Origin: an uncultured Chlorobiaceae bacterium
Lineage (GTDB): Bacteria; Bacteroidota; Chlorobiia; Chlorobiales; Chlorobiaceae
DNA: 64,000 nucleotides
Direction: 5' to 3'
Assembly: GCA_903882665.1 (NCBI GenBank)
Contig: CAIRXW010000014.1
Coordinates: 1 to 64,000, forward strand
This document shows positions 17,316-26,246 of the stretch, in pieces. The first letter of the stretch is position 1; every line of letters begins with the position of its first letter. The position numbers were made by a program, and so were the translations under genes. The notes under the pieces are model-generated. The model was given only the letters and a program-made list of their open reading frames with translations. It was not told where the DNA came from and did no database searches.

Positions 17316-18737
17316 ATGACGACGCCCATCATTCAGCCAGAGGAGGGATACCCGATTGCTGCCATTGCCACACCGGTTGGTATCGGTGCCCTTGCGGTTG
17401 TCCGTATCAGTGGCAAAGGAGTTTTCGATATTGCCCAGAAGGTCTTTCGCAAAAAAAACAACCCGGCCTTCCGCTTTGCACAATCAAAAGGATTCAGGGC
17501 CCATTTCGGCACGGTGCACGACAGCGAAGGGCTCATTGATGAGGTGGTTGCGCTTGTGTTTCGTGCACCACACTCTTTCACGAAGGAGGATATGGTTGAG
17601 TTCAGTTGCCACGGCGGCCCGGTTGTGGTGAAGCATATCCTGAAGGTGCTGCTTGACGGTGGGTGCAGACTGGCTGAGCCGGGAGAGTTTACGAGGCGGG
17701 CATTTCTGAACGGTCGTATAGATCTTTTGCAGGCCGAGGCGATTGGCGAGATGATCCATGCCCGAACGGAATCGGCATTCCGTACCGCCGTGACACAGAT
17801 GCAGGGATCGCTCTCCCTGCGGCTTGATACCATGCGGCGTGCGCTTCTCCGATCATGCGCCATGCTCGAACTTGAGCTGGATTTCAGTGAAGAGGAGGTT
17901 GAGTTCCAGAGCCGCACCCAACTGCAGCAAGAGCTCAGGGAGATGCAGGAGGAGCTGGCCCGTCTTGTTGACTCCTACCAGCATGGCCGAATTCTGAAAG
18001 AGGGCGTTGCAACCGTCATTGCCGGCAAGCCAAATGCCGGTAAATCAACCCTGCTCAATGCGCTGCTCGGCGAAGAGCGCTCCATTGTGAGCCATCAGCC
18101 GGGCACAACCCGTGACTACATCGAAGAGTGTTTCATTCATGATAAAACCCTCTTTCGCCTTACCGATACCGCCGGGCTGCGGGAAGGAGGCGAGGAGATA
18201 GAGCACGAGGGGATCCGGCGAAGCTACAGGAAAATTTCTGAAGCTGACCTCATTCTTTACCTCCTTGATATCAGCCTTGACGAGTTTCTGGATGAGGTTC
18301 CGCCGATTCGTGAGTTTTTGGAGTGCTACAGTAACGCATGCCTGATTGTGGTCGCCAATAAAATTGACCTGACCCGGGAAAGTGCGGAACGGCTTCAGCA
18401 ACTCCTTGCCGCAACCGGCTGCGATGTCTGCGCCATAGCCGCTGCAAGGGGCGAAGGGCTTGAGCGTCTCAGGCAGTTGATGAGCATTATGGCCGAAGGA
18501 TTGCATAAACAACAGGAGGCAAGTGTGCTCGTCACCAGCCTGCGTCACTATGAAGCACTCCGCAACGCATCAGATGCCCTTGCAAATGCTCAGGAGTTGA
18601 TCAGCCGCCATGCCGAAACCGAACTCATCGCCTTTGAGCTTCGCTCAGCCCTCGACTACGTCGGAGAGATTACCGGAAAAGTGGTCAGTGAGGAGATCGT
18701 CAACCTTATTTTCGAGCGCTTCTGCATCGGAAAGTGA
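17316..18737 (+). CDS. mnmE: tRNA modification GTPase MnmE
   Basis: MnmE (473 residues) with MnmG installs the 5-carboxymethylaminomethyl group on wobble U34. The N-terminal folate-binding domain (DTIAATPVG-like IAAIATPVGIGALAVVRISG) spans residues 10-130. The inserted G domain has GKPNAGKSTLLNALLGE, GTTRDYIEE, DTAGLREGG and NKIDL. The C-terminal FCIGK holds the catalytic Cys. CCAGGAG precedes the ATG. It ends before a perfect palindromic terminator shared with the convergent FISUMP gene. Confidence 0.97.
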   Translation: MTTPIIQPEEGYPIAAIATPVGIGALAVVRISGKGVFDIAQKVFRKKNNPAFRFAQSKGFRAHFGTVHDSEGLIDEVVALVFRAPHSFTKEDMVEFSCHGGPVVVKHILKVLLDGGCRLAEPGEFTRRAFLNGRIDLLQAEAIGEMIHARTESAFRTAVTQMQGSLSLRLDTMRRALLRSCAMLELELDFSEEEVEFQSRTQLQQELREMQEELARLVDSYQHGRILKEGVATVIAGKPNAGKSTLLNALLGEERSIVSHQPGTTRDYIEECFIHDKTLFRLTDTAGLREGGEEIEHEGIRRSYRKISEADLILYLLDISLDEFLDEVPPIREFLECYSNACLIVVANKIDLTRESAERLQQLLAATGCDVCAIAAARGEGLERLRQLMSIMAEGLHKQQEASVLVTSLRHYEALRNASDALANAQELISRHAETELIAFELRSALDYVGEITGKVVSEEIVNLIFERFCIGK

Positions 18738-18786
18738 CGTCATGCTTCCCTGGGCGTCATTGGGGTTGAGGAGGGTTGTTATCAAA

Positions 18787-18825
18787 AACAGGGTGAAATC
18801 CGGCCGGATTTCACCCTGTTGAGTC
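18787..18825. terminator. Bidirectional terminator between mnmE and FISUMP gene
   Basis: A perfect 34-bp palindrome (18787-18820) built from AACAGGGTGAAATCCGG and its complement, preceded by A-rich and followed by T-rich sequence. It lies between two convergent genes and can serve both strands. Confidence 0.9.
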
Positions 18826-18848
18826 ATTTTTTCTGGCGGCAAGATTTG

Positions 18849-19541
18849 TTAATCCTTTATGCAGCGTACAGCACTCCCCGTTCTTTTTTCCTGGGAAGAT
18901 ATCGTGATAACGGCATTTTGAAAGTCGAATTGCGTATACCAGGCAAGGTCGGGCGCGGCCTCTGAAGATGACCATATAAAGGCGTTTTCACCCAGAAAGA
19001 GGAATGCCATCTCTTCCGTTCCTCTGAGGCCGCCTGGCTCCGCGTGAAAATGGATGGTGTTATCGACAGCAAGAGCCGGATAACGCCATGTTGAGAGAGC
19101 ATGTATCTTCCTTTCTTCGGTAGCAGAATTTCCTGTTAACGTGTTTGCAGCGTTTATCCACTCTTCTTTGGACGGTAAATGCCATCCTGACGGAGCAATT
19201 CCGCGTGGGTCGTTCACGGCATACCAGTTATAGAGCCGACCATATTGGTTCGCATTTGCCGGATCGTTTTTGTAGTAACACCAGGCACCCTCTTTTTTTG
19301 CCGAGGCATCAAGCCACTCTTCGTTGGTTTTGGCTTGTCGGATGGGATCGCCGTTTCTGTACCTTGAGACGTTCAGGTTATCGCGCATCCAGACTTTTTT
19401 GCCGATGGTGACGAAGCTGTAGGCGTTGCCGTCAATATCAAGAGGGAGTGCGGCAGCTTCTGCTCGCAGAGAAGCGAGTGATGTTATCACGGTGATTACC
19501 AGGATAAGGAGCCCGTACATTGCATGCTGTTTCTGTTTCAT
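18849..19541 (-). CDS. Exported FISUMP-domain protein
   Basis: A 230-residue exported protein carrying the Fibrobacter succinogenes major paralogous (FISUMP) domain, a surface-protein module of unknown role. A signal peptide covers about residues 1-29 (YGLLILVITVITSLASL, then AEAAA). Domain hallmarks in order are IGKKVWMRDNLNVSRYRNG, GRLYNWYAV, GIAPSGWHLPSKEEW, FIWSSSE and the terminal AVRCIKD. The C-type-lectin-like fold is typical of the family. Its upstream region holds one copy of the 11-bp-repeat operator shared with three other genes in this window. Confidence 0.88.
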   Translation of the reverse strand: MKQKQHAMYGLLILVITVITSLASLRAEAAALPLDIDGNAYSFVTIGKKVWMRDNLNVSRYRNGDPIRQAKTNEEWLDASAKKEGAWCYYKNDPANANQYGRLYNWYAVNDPRGIAPSGWHLPSKEEWINAANTLTGNSATEERKIHALSTWRYPALAVDNTIHFHAEPGGLRGTEEMAFLFLGENAFIWSSSEAAPDLAWYTQFDFQNAVITISSQEKRTGSAVRCIKD

Positions 19542-19610
19542 GGAAAAGTTCTGTTAGGTTGTTATTGTTTGGATAAACTGGCGTTATGCCGTTACTTTTT
19601 TTCCGTTCAA

Positions 19611-19655
19611 AACATAACAGAACCATCCTTAAAGGGTTATTAAAAAAAGCTTAAA
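19611..19655 (-). promoter_or_regulatory. 11-bp-repeat operator and promoter of FISUMP gene
   Basis: On the minus strand: TTTAAG (19655-19650), TTTAAT (19644-19639) and TTTAAG (19633-19628), exactly 11 bp apart. A -10-like TATGTT (19616-19611) begins 17 bp after the start of the last hexamer. The same geometry occurs upstream of tlpA and of both Big_5 genes. Confidence 0.75.
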
Positions 19656-19778
19656 AGATTCAAAAAATATCATTGTTGTTGTGTGAGCAAGGGAAATACC
19701 GCTCAGACAACGATGACGAGGGGGGCAGCACCAGCATGTCACGCCCGGGCCAGGGTGCCGGACGTGACGATAAGCTTG

Positions 19779-20576
19779 TCAGCTCTGCGAGTAGGTGTGG
19801 ACGCTGTTGGCGGCCGAGGGGAGGTAGTTGACTCCGAACCAGCAGACCAGAAGTACTACAAAGGAGAGGGCCAGGTACCACTGCAGTTTGGCTCGGTCAA
19901 TCTTGTAGCGCCAGGCGTGAAGATAGCCGAGATAGGCAAGCCAGGAGAGAAAAGCCCAGGTCTCTTTGGGATCCCATGTCCAGTAATGGCCCCACGCCTC
20001 TTTTGCCCAGAGCGCACCGAAGATAAGGCCGAAGGAGAGCAGCACAAATCCAAGCAGTGCCAGATAGTGTGAGACCGATTCACCGGTACGGTTTTCCTTT
20101 TTCCTCACCTGAAGCGAGACGTTGTGCAATGCCGTCACCGATGATGCGGCAAGCAGCACATAGCCCACCAGGTAGACGATCACATGCGGAATGAACCAGG
20201 GGCTCTGCAGGGCAGGCATCAGCGTTTTGTCGAAAACCTCGGGATGGAGCATGTTGATGCCGAGAAAAAATGCGGCCAGTGCCATGCAGTAGTATTTCAG
20301 CCAATCGATCTTCCAGCGGTATTCAACCAGAAAGCCGACAAGCGGAATCAGCGTCGCATACCAGAGCCGTGTTTCGCCAAGTGTTCTGAGGGGCGGACGG
20401 TCAAGGAGTACCCAGTAAAAAGCGATAAAGGCGGCCATAACCAATGAGCCTCCAAAAGAGAGGATAAAAGCCGGGAGTTTCAGCGCGGGAGTTCTCCGGG
20501 AGAAAAGGCTCATCAGGGCACCAAGTGTCCAGCAGGTAATGGCCGCTATTGCGGCGTTAGTGAAGTTAACAGTCAT
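19779..20576 (-). CDS. ccsA: Cytochrome c biogenesis protein CcsA/ResC
   Basis: A 265-residue integral membrane protein of the system II heme lyase. It presents heme for covalent attachment to CxxCH motifs of exported c-type cytochromes. About eight hydrophobic segments are visible, with the WWD heme-handling motif WGHYWTWDPKETWAFLSW near residue 205 and conserved His residues in other helices. The start overlaps the resB stop by 4 bp (ATGA), so the pair is translationally coupled. A cytochrome-porin gene lies close by and would be a client. Confidence 0.92.
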   Translation of the reverse strand: MTVNFTNAAIAAITCWTLGALMSLFSRRTPALKLPAFILSFGGSLVMAAFIAFYWVLLDRPPLRTLGETRLWYATLIPLVGFLVEYRWKIDWLKYYCMALAAFFLGINMLHPEVFDKTLMPALQSPWFIPHVIVYLVGYVLLAASSVTALHNVSLQVRKKENRTGESVSHYLALLGFVLLSFGLIFGALWAKEAWGHYWTWDPKETWAFLSWLAYLGYLHAWRYKIDRAKLQWYLALSFVVLLVCWFGVNYLPSAANSVHTYSQS

Positions 20577-21814
20577 GATGCCCCCTCAGTGCGTTTAATG
20601 CCATTCCAGAAAAAGAGAATGTTCCCTGCCATAATCATAAAAAAGCCAAGATAGACTGCCGGCAACCAGGGGTCGCGGATAACTTCGATCAGGCTCACTT
20701 TCGACCATCGTCCTGCTTTTTGATCGTAACCCATCTGGTAGAGCTTCCACCCCACAAAGTTTATCGGATGGTTCACCTCAAGGGTTGCCTTTGATTGATT
20801 GCCTGTTTCGTCCTGTACGGTCACCTCCGAGCGGAATGCTTTCGGTGTGCCCGGCCTGATGCCAAGGGATAGTGAGCCCGCTTGAGCGTCCTTCGTATCA
20901 ACAAAGGGACTGCCGGTCGTTATCCATTCCTCGCGCACTGTTGCGTTGGTGCTGGTGATCCTGATTTTTGCAAAAGGAATTCCTGCTGTGCGGTCTGCCG
21001 ACTCGGGAACTCCACTCTTTCCGGGAAGCGCATAGGGCATAAAATCGAGCACGTCAACGTCCACACCTTTCCATGACGCCTTGAGCCCCTTGTGGACAAG
21101 GATGTTTGCTTTCGAGCGCTCCTCAAAAATTTTTCCGGTCTTCTGTTCAAAGAGCAGCAATTGTGGCGGGTATTCCTCAAGTGAAAAATCCCGGAGAAAA
21201 ACAGAAAAAGGGAGAATTTGTGGTGTCTCGCTATCCATGGTATAACCAAGATTGCTCGCTTTTCCCTCTTCGACCGGCACTACAAGCCGCTGAAGGTCGG
21301 GGGCACCAAGAATTGCGCAGGAAAGCGCTATCCAGAAGCCTGCATGAAAGAGAATAAACTGGAGATTCTGCACCTTGAACGGCACAAGCTTCCATGAAAG
21401 AGAGAGGCCAAGATTTGCGAGAAAGAGCAGGATGGTCAGCGCAAATGGCCAGCTTGAAAAAATCTGGTTCAGGCCGAGCAGAGCAGGACGCGAGCCTGGA
21501 GCAGGCGCCGTCTGCGGTATGATACCTCCAATCAGGGAGAGGAGCGCAATGGCACAAATCAGGCTGAGGCCAAGCGGAATTCCTCCCAGCCATTTGACAA
21601 ACGCGTTGTTCCGGAACGCAACTCCTGCGCTTATGATCGCAACAGCGAAGATGCCAAGAAAGAGTGCGTTATAGGGCAAATGGGGTTGGGGTACGCCGAT
21701 GCCCAAACCGGCATATTGTACAGCAAAACCAGCAATAACGGCGACGGCCGTAAAAATGGCAGCCTCCCTGAACTCCCAGGGAGACTGAAACAATCGACGC
21801 GGGAGAACCACCAT
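20573..21814 (-). CDS. resB: ResB-like cytochrome c biogenesis protein
   Basis: A 413-residue membrane partner of CcsA in cytochrome c maturation system II. Hydrophobic segments lie near residues 20-40, 45-65, 80-100 and 120-140 and again at the C-terminus (WLPAVYLGFFMIMAGNILFF). A long periplasmic region between them contains the ResB-type HPINFVGWKLYQMGYDQ. It is shorter than some ResB proteins but has both ends. It overlaps ccsA by 4 bp. Confidence 0.88.
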   Translation of the reverse strand: MVVLPRRLFQSPWEFREAAIFTAVAVIAGFAVQYAGLGIGVPQPHLPYNALFLGIFAVAIISAGVAFRNNAFVKWLGGIPLGLSLICAIALLSLIGGIIPQTAPAPGSRPALLGLNQIFSSWPFALTILLFLANLGLSLSWKLVPFKVQNLQFILFHAGFWIALSCAILGAPDLQRLVVPVEEGKASNLGYTMDSETPQILPFSVFLRDFSLEEYPPQLLLFEQKTGKIFEERSKANILVHKGLKASWKGVDVDVLDFMPYALPGKSGVPESADRTAGIPFAKIRITSTNATVREEWITTGSPFVDTKDAQAGSLSLGIRPGTPKAFRSEVTVQDETGNQSKATLEVNHPINFVGWKLYQMGYDQKAGRWSKVSLIEVIRDPWLPAVYLGFFMIMAGNILFFWNGIKRTEGAS

Positions 21815-22581
21815 AATGACTACCTGTTGGAAAAAACTTGTTATTAATTAAATACGAAGAGCAACCGAACCTTGAAACCATTCACCAGAGTGCGCATAAA
21901 CGCGCAACGGCTATCGTCGTCATTATACAAGAAGCACACTCTATTCGTTCATCTGTCGAAAAATGTCAGGAGTGAGAAACTCCATTTGTGTCGTTTTCAG
22001 GAAAATGGAAAGCCCTGTTCTGCGGCCACAAAATATAAGAGAGCCGAGGGAGTTTCACAAATAACAATCGCGACCATTTTTTCCGGATGGAGCCATCGCG
22101 ACTCCTCTTGACGCAGAAAGGAAGGGGTTTGTGTTTTAAATTTTCTTTTTCTATCTTGAGTCAGTTTTAAATTGATAGCCGTGCAGAAGAGTGCTTGATT
22201 GAGGCTTGTTATCGTTAGAACGTCTCCCTTTTTTTTATTTGGCAGTCAATTCTGTCGATGCGCTCTTAACAATTGTTAGTCAGCTCTTGTTTGCAAGAGT
22301 CCTTATTTACATGCAGCGTACCTTTGTTTCTCTGGTGAAGGTGCTGTTTTTTGCGCTCTTTTTTTATTAAAAGTTTGAAAATTCAATAAAATTCAATAAA
22401 ATCAGGCATACTGCGTTTTTCGGTCTGTTATTCAATGATTTTTATGTTGGCTAACAACGAAGGGCAGTGTCACCCGGGGATTTGCTGCATGATGCACTTC
22501 CTTGTTTTTTTTATACCGTTGTTGGCAAAAAAGACAATCAAGACAGGTCAATTCAAACAAATAACATGGAGTAGTCGGCTT
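21815..22581. other. 767-bp AT-rich intergenic region
   Basis: Divergent region between resB and the cytochrome-porin gene. No gene was supported: the frame at 21872-22111 has no family features or ribosome binding site. It is AT-rich, with a short direct repeat AAATTCAATA at about 22380-22400. The frame of the downstream gene is open from 22435, but that extension lacks a signal peptide and is taken as untranslated leader. Confidence 0.5.
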
Positions 22582-23967
22582 ATGAAAAAAACGACATTCG
22601 CAAGTATTGTCTCTATCTGTATGGTTCCAGCGCTGTTCTGGAGCACAGAGGGATCTGCAATACCGTCCTGGGCAAGAAAGTACAACACCTCATGCTACAT
22701 GTGCCACTCTGGCATGCCGCAGAGGAATGCAGTTGGTGAAGCCTTCAAGAACAATGGCTACCGTCTGCCAGGTGGAAACGATGAAGCATTCACCCGTCAG
22801 AAAAACATCAAGATCGGAACGGCTGACTGGGACAAGAACTTCCCGAATGCTCCTGTTTCGGGCTCATATCCCCAGTTTGATCCGTTAAGCGTTGTTGTCA
22901 CGGGCAACCTGATCAACTACAAGGAGGCAAGCCACTACGTATCAACAGGTGCCCCAAAGGCAGCCAAAGAGTTTACCCTTAACGCAGCTAATAGCGCATC
23001 GCTTTTCATTGGCGCTACCGTCGGTGATAACCTGACGATTTTTGGTGAGTTGGCTGGATTTGGCGGTGCAGCATTGGAAGAAGATGTTGATAATACTACC
23101 ATTTCCTCGTCTAATGTTGACAGCCCTGTTACCTCCAATATTCGTGCAGTATGGCAGTTCTCTCCCGGTTTCAACCTTGCCATTGGTAACAGCTTCAGCG
23201 CAGTTGGCTGGAATGGCACCGGTGCTGGCGGCGTGGCAAACGTTGGCAGTGTGCTTCCTGGACCAGTAACCTATGCTGAGTTGAACTTCACCAGAGGCGA
23301 GACGGGTGGCTACTCCATCGTTGCAGGTACCAGCATGGGTGCAAATTACAGAACACCTATCGTGGCTACCGACAATCACATTGATGATATTCTCTATCTT
23401 CGTGGAAAGGTGAAGCTGATCGGTGCAGGTCTGCTCAGTGGTGCCAATGGGCAGCTTGGCAATGCCTATAACGGCCTTGACAACCAGTTGTCGATTGGTG
23501 CAGGTCTCTCCTATGCCAACAAAAAAAATAGTTATACTACCAGCGGGTCTCTTGTAGCTGGCTCATCAACTGTTGGTTTTACAGGCAACTATGCTGGTGA
23601 GACACTGGTTTATGGTGGCGATGTACAGGGAGCCTATCAGAACCTCCTCGGTGGCGCGGCATACAGTCGTGATCGTGATCTTGGTCTGGACAACTACAGG
23701 ATTGAGGCTGGCTACTTTATCTATCCATGGCTGTTTGCAAAGGTCGGTTACGTTGATATCGCGAAGGCAAACAATCAGATTGCGACCAGGAAAGGAAAAG
23801 CAGATGTTCACCAGCCTCAGATTATCCCATCGATTTCCGCATGGATTACGCCGAGTGTCTCTCTGACTGGTATCTACACTATTTTCACGAAATCGAGTGA
23901 CGTCAACAGCACCGGTAGTTTTACCAATCAGAACACCTTTGCCCTGGCTGTCAGGGCTGGCTTCTGA
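22582..23967 (+). CDS. Cyc2-like monoheme cytochrome-porin fusion
   Basis: A 461-residue outer-membrane protein. The ATG at 22582 gives a signal peptide to about residue 26 (MKKTTFASIVSICMVPALFW). A short heme segment follows: ARKYNTSCYMCHSGMP with CxxCH at residues 38-42, then NAVGEAFKNNGYRLPGG. Residues about 70-461 are alternating beta strands ending in LAVRAGF, an outer-membrane barrel with a terminal Phe. An N-terminal one-heme domain fused to a porin is the layout of Cyc2 outer-membrane iron oxidases and relatives. Heme attachment would use the nearby CcsA/ResB. The substrate (iron, sulfur species, another donor) is not shown by the sequence. Confidence 0.8.
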   Translation: MKKTTFASIVSICMVPALFWSTEGSAIPSWARKYNTSCYMCHSGMPQRNAVGEAFKNNGYRLPGGNDEAFTRQKNIKIGTADWDKNFPNAPVSGSYPQFDPLSVVVTGNLINYKEASHYVSTGAPKAAKEFTLNAANSASLFIGATVGDNLTIFGELAGFGGAALEEDVDNTTISSSNVDSPVTSNIRAVWQFSPGFNLAIGNSFSAVGWNGTGAGGVANVGSVLPGPVTYAELNFTRGETGGYSIVAGTSMGANYRTPIVATDNHIDDILYLRGKVKLIGAGLLSGANGQLGNAYNGLDNQLSIGAGLSYANKKNSYTTSGSLVAGSSTVGFTGNYAGETLVYGGDVQGAYQNLLGGAAYSRDRDLGLDNYRIEAGYFIYPWLFAKVGYVDIAKANNQIATRKGKADVHQPQIIPSISAWITPSVSLTGIYTIFTKSSDVNSTGSFTNQNTFALAVRAGF

Positions 23968-24017
23968 TCACCTGTTGATCCGGCTCTCCTGATTTTTCAG
24001 GAAAGCCTGTTTGTGAG

Positions 24018-24058
24018 AGAGGCATGTTCATCGTGTATGGACATGCCTCTTTTTTTTG
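24018..24058 (+). terminator. Rho-independent terminator after cytochrome-porin gene
   Basis: Stem AGAGGCATGT (24018-24027) pairs with ACATGCCTCT (24041-24050) and is followed by an uninterrupted T-run to 24057. Confidence 0.93.
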
Positions 24059-24070
24059 TTCTGGTCATTT

Positions 24071-24126
24071 TTTAAGTGAATTTTAAGCATGGGCTAATGG
24101 GGTTTTAAGGTTTTATTGCGTAACAT
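24071..24126 (+). promoter_or_regulatory. 11-bp-repeat operator and promoter of tlpA operon
   Basis: TTTAAG at 24071 and 24082, degenerate GCTAAT at 24093, TTTAAG at 24104, all 11 bp apart. A -10-like TAACAT (24121-24126) starts 17 bp after the last hexamer begins. No good -35 is present, so the last repeat seems to replace it, as in activator-dependent promoters. Confidence 0.75.
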
Positions 24127-24221
24127 CAAAATTGATCATATCATCGGGGATGCCTGCAAGCGTTATGGCATACCGCGATAACCGGTTCCGCTGGCACCAT
24201 TCTTAATCAAACCCTACAATT

Positions 24222-24737
24222 ATGGTAATTTTTTCGAGGAAAACATTCAGAACCGTGCTCTTTGCCTCCCTTTTGTGTCTTGGTTGCAATGGCACCTCTT
24301 ATGCTCTTGTGGCTGGAAGCAAGGCGCCCGATTTCAGTCTCCCTGGAGCGCAGGGTACGGTGGAGCTTTCGAGCACGGCCGGCTCGGTTGTCTATGTTGA
24401 TTTCTGGGCATCCTGGTGTGGCCCCTGCAAGCAGTCATTCGGGTGGATGAACGCCATGCAGGACAAATACAGGGCGAAGGGACTGAAAATTATCGGTGTC
24501 AATGTTGATGGCAAAACCGAGGATGCCAAAAAATTTCTGGTGCAGACTCCGGCCCACTTTACCGTCGCCTTTGATGCAAAAGGTGTGACGCCAAAAAATT
24601 ATGGGGTCATGGGTATGCCGACCAGTTTTCTGGTGGGCCGGGATGGCAAAATCATCTTTCAGCATCAAGGGTTTAAAGAGGCTGATCGTGAACAACTTGA
24701 AAAACAGATCAACGCTGCACTGGAGGCAAAAAAATGA
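24222..24737 (+). CDS. TlpA/ResA-like thiol-disulfide oxidoreductase
   Basis: A 171-residue exported thioredoxin-fold protein. The N-terminus (TVLFASLLCLGCNG) is a signal sequence with a possible lipobox. The redox motif is WCGPCK in YVDFWASWCGPCKQSFGW, and the cis-Pro is in GVMGMPTSFLVG. Such proteins reduce apocytochrome CxxCH or other periplasmic disulfides, receiving electrons from DsbD or CcdA, which is encoded 5 kb downstream. It overlaps the DUF4266 gene by 4 bp and heads the TlpA-DUF4266-DUF3570 set. Confidence 0.92.
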   Translation: MVIFSRKTFRTVLFASLLCLGCNGTSYALVAGSKAPDFSLPGAQGTVELSSTAGSVVYVDFWASWCGPCKQSFGWMNAMQDKYRAKGLKIIGVNVDGKTEDAKKFLVQTPAHFTVAFDAKGVTPKNYGVMGMPTSFLVGRDGKIIFQHQGFKEADREQLEKQINAALEAKK

Positions 24738-24970
24738 AAAAAAATGTATTGCTGAAATCTGGTTACGCCCTTCTGTTGCTGATGCTTGCCTTGTCTGGCT
24801 GCTCAATCGGTCCGGCTGTTCAGCCGTGGGAAAAAGAGACCCTCGCCAAGCCTGAGATGACCTTTGAGGGCGATCCGCTCGACAACAAGTACACTGAGCA
24901 TATCTACAGCAGCAAAGAGGCCGCTTCCGGCGGTGCCGGGGTAGGCGGTGGCGGCTGCGGTTGCAATTAA
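24734..24970 (+). CDS. DUF4266 lipoprotein
   Basis: A 78-residue lipoprotein. Lipobox ALSGC places the lipidated Cys near residue 22. The mature part has FEGDPLDNKYTEHIYSSKEA and ends in a Gly/Cys tail, GVGGGGCGCN, characteristic of DUF4266. ATGA overlap with tlpA indicates coupling. DUF4266 genes commonly sit between a TlpA-like gene and a DUF3570 gene, as here; the role is unknown. The two tail cysteines could be redox-active or bind metal. Confidence 0.88.
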   Translation: MKKNVLLKSGYALLLLMLALSGCSIGPAVQPWEKETLAKPEMTFEGDPLDNKYTEHIYSSKEAASGGAGVGGGGCGCN

Positions 24971-24998
24971 CCTGAATTTTAATTTTCATGACACTCCT

Positions 24999-26174
24999 AT
25001 GAAATCACTCCCGACAAAAAAAAATCATGTGCTCGGCGCGGCCCTTTTTGCCGCAGCCATGGCATTGCCCGTCTCAAATGCAGCGTTTGCTGAAGCAGCG
25101 CCGGAACGCGGCATTGTTGCCTTTAAATACCTTAATTACGAAGACAGCCAGCCCGGCGTGGAGCGGATGGATATCAACGCCTATACGGTTTCGGCCATGG
25201 CCCCCATCGCTGGCGAGTGGTCGATCAGCACCTCCTATACCTACGATTCAGTTACTGGCGCCTCACCTAAATTTCACACCTATTTTGATCCGCCAGCAAC
25301 AGATGGGACGTCAGGGGCTTCAAAAATCAAGGAACAGCGTTATTCCGGAGACCTGAGCGTCACCCGTTATCTGTCGAAGGGGAGTGTGACCGCCGGCACG
25401 AGCTATTCCAAGGAAAACGACTACATTTCGCGCGGTTATTCAGCCCAGGGAAGCATTTCGACTGAGGACAAGAATACAACCTTTACCTTTGGTGGCAGCT
25501 ATACAACGGATACGATCAACTCCAGCAATTCTATTGCTAAAAATCAGGCAAAGAGAACTGTTGCCGGGCTGGTAGGCGTTACACAGGTCTTGACAAAGCA
25601 GGATATTGTGCAGGTGAACCTCGGCTATTCGAGGGGCAAGGGCTATTTCAATGACCCGTACAAGGATCTGGATCAGAGACCGGACAAGAAGGAGATCAAG
25701 ACGGTTATGACCCGATGGAATCACCATTTTGATGGTATTGATGGCACGAGCCACCTCTCATACCGCTATTATACCGACACCTTCGGCATCAGGGCCCATA
25801 CGTTTGGGCTGGAATATCTTCAGTCGCTGCCGAATGAGTGGACCGTAACTCCTTCGGTAAGGTTCTCTTCCCAGACAGCGGCCGACTTTTATTTCCCGAC
25901 AAATCCTGCTGATGATCCGACCATGGTTCCTCCTGATGCTGAAAACCTGTTTGTGGCCGGATCCTGTGTCTCTTTGGATCAGCGACTTTCATCCTTCGGT
26001 GCGCTCACGCTTGGCATCAAGGTGTCGAAGCGGATTGCCAAGGATTGGCTGGTTGATGTGAAATATGAAAACTATGAGCAGCGCGCAGGCTGGAGCATGA
26101 CTGGTGGCGGCGATGCCGGGCTTGCACCATTCAGTGCATCGTTCTTTCAGGTTGGCCTTTCACGGGAGTTCTGA
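24999..26174 (+). CDS. DUF3570 outer-membrane protein
   Basis: A 391-residue exported protein. The ATG at 24999 gives a signal peptide ending near AAFA-EA (residue 31); the longer frame from 24948 lacks one. The mature part is rich in alternating beta strands and ends in FFQVGLSREF with terminal Phe, so a beta barrel is likely. Residues 83-89 read DSVTGAS, which resembles the ApbE flavinylation consensus Dxx(S/T)GA(T/S), with Thr86 as the possible FMN site. ApbE is encoded two genes downstream. The function of DUF3570 is uncharacterised; an electron-transfer role is inferred from its neighbours. Confidence 0.88.
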   Translation: MKSLPTKKNHVLGAALFAAAMALPVSNAAFAEAAPERGIVAFKYLNYEDSQPGVERMDINAYTVSAMAPIAGEWSISTSYTYDSVTGASPKFHTYFDPPATDGTSGASKIKEQRYSGDLSVTRYLSKGSVTAGTSYSKENDYISRGYSAQGSISTEDKNTTFTFGGSYTTDTINSSNSIAKNQAKRTVAGLVGVTQVLTKQDIVQVNLGYSRGKGYFNDPYKDLDQRPDKKEIKTVMTRWNHHFDGIDGTSHLSYRYYTDTFGIRAHTFGLEYLQSLPNEWTVTPSVRFSSQTAADFYFPTNPADDPTMVPPDAENLFVAGSCVSLDQRLSSFGALTLGIKVSKRIAKDWLVDVKYENYEQRAGWSMTGGGDAGLAPFSASFFQVGLSREF

Positions 26175-26203
26175 CTTTCGTAAAGCGTCACATCAGGCAT
26201 GTC

Positions 26204-26246
26204 AGCCACCCGATCCCTGCAAGGGGGTTGGGTGGCTTCTTTTTTT
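26204..26246 (+). terminator. Terminator after DUF3570 gene
   Basis: Stem GCCACCC (26205-26211) pairs with GGGTGGC (26230-26236) and is followed by TTCTTTTTTT. The T-run merges directly into the 11-bp-repeat operator of the next gene. Confidence 0.9.

Noticed and set aside
21872-22111. 79-codon frame upstream of the cytochrome-porin
   Set aside because: Basic, Ser-rich composition without family features; in the promoter region of two divergent genes.
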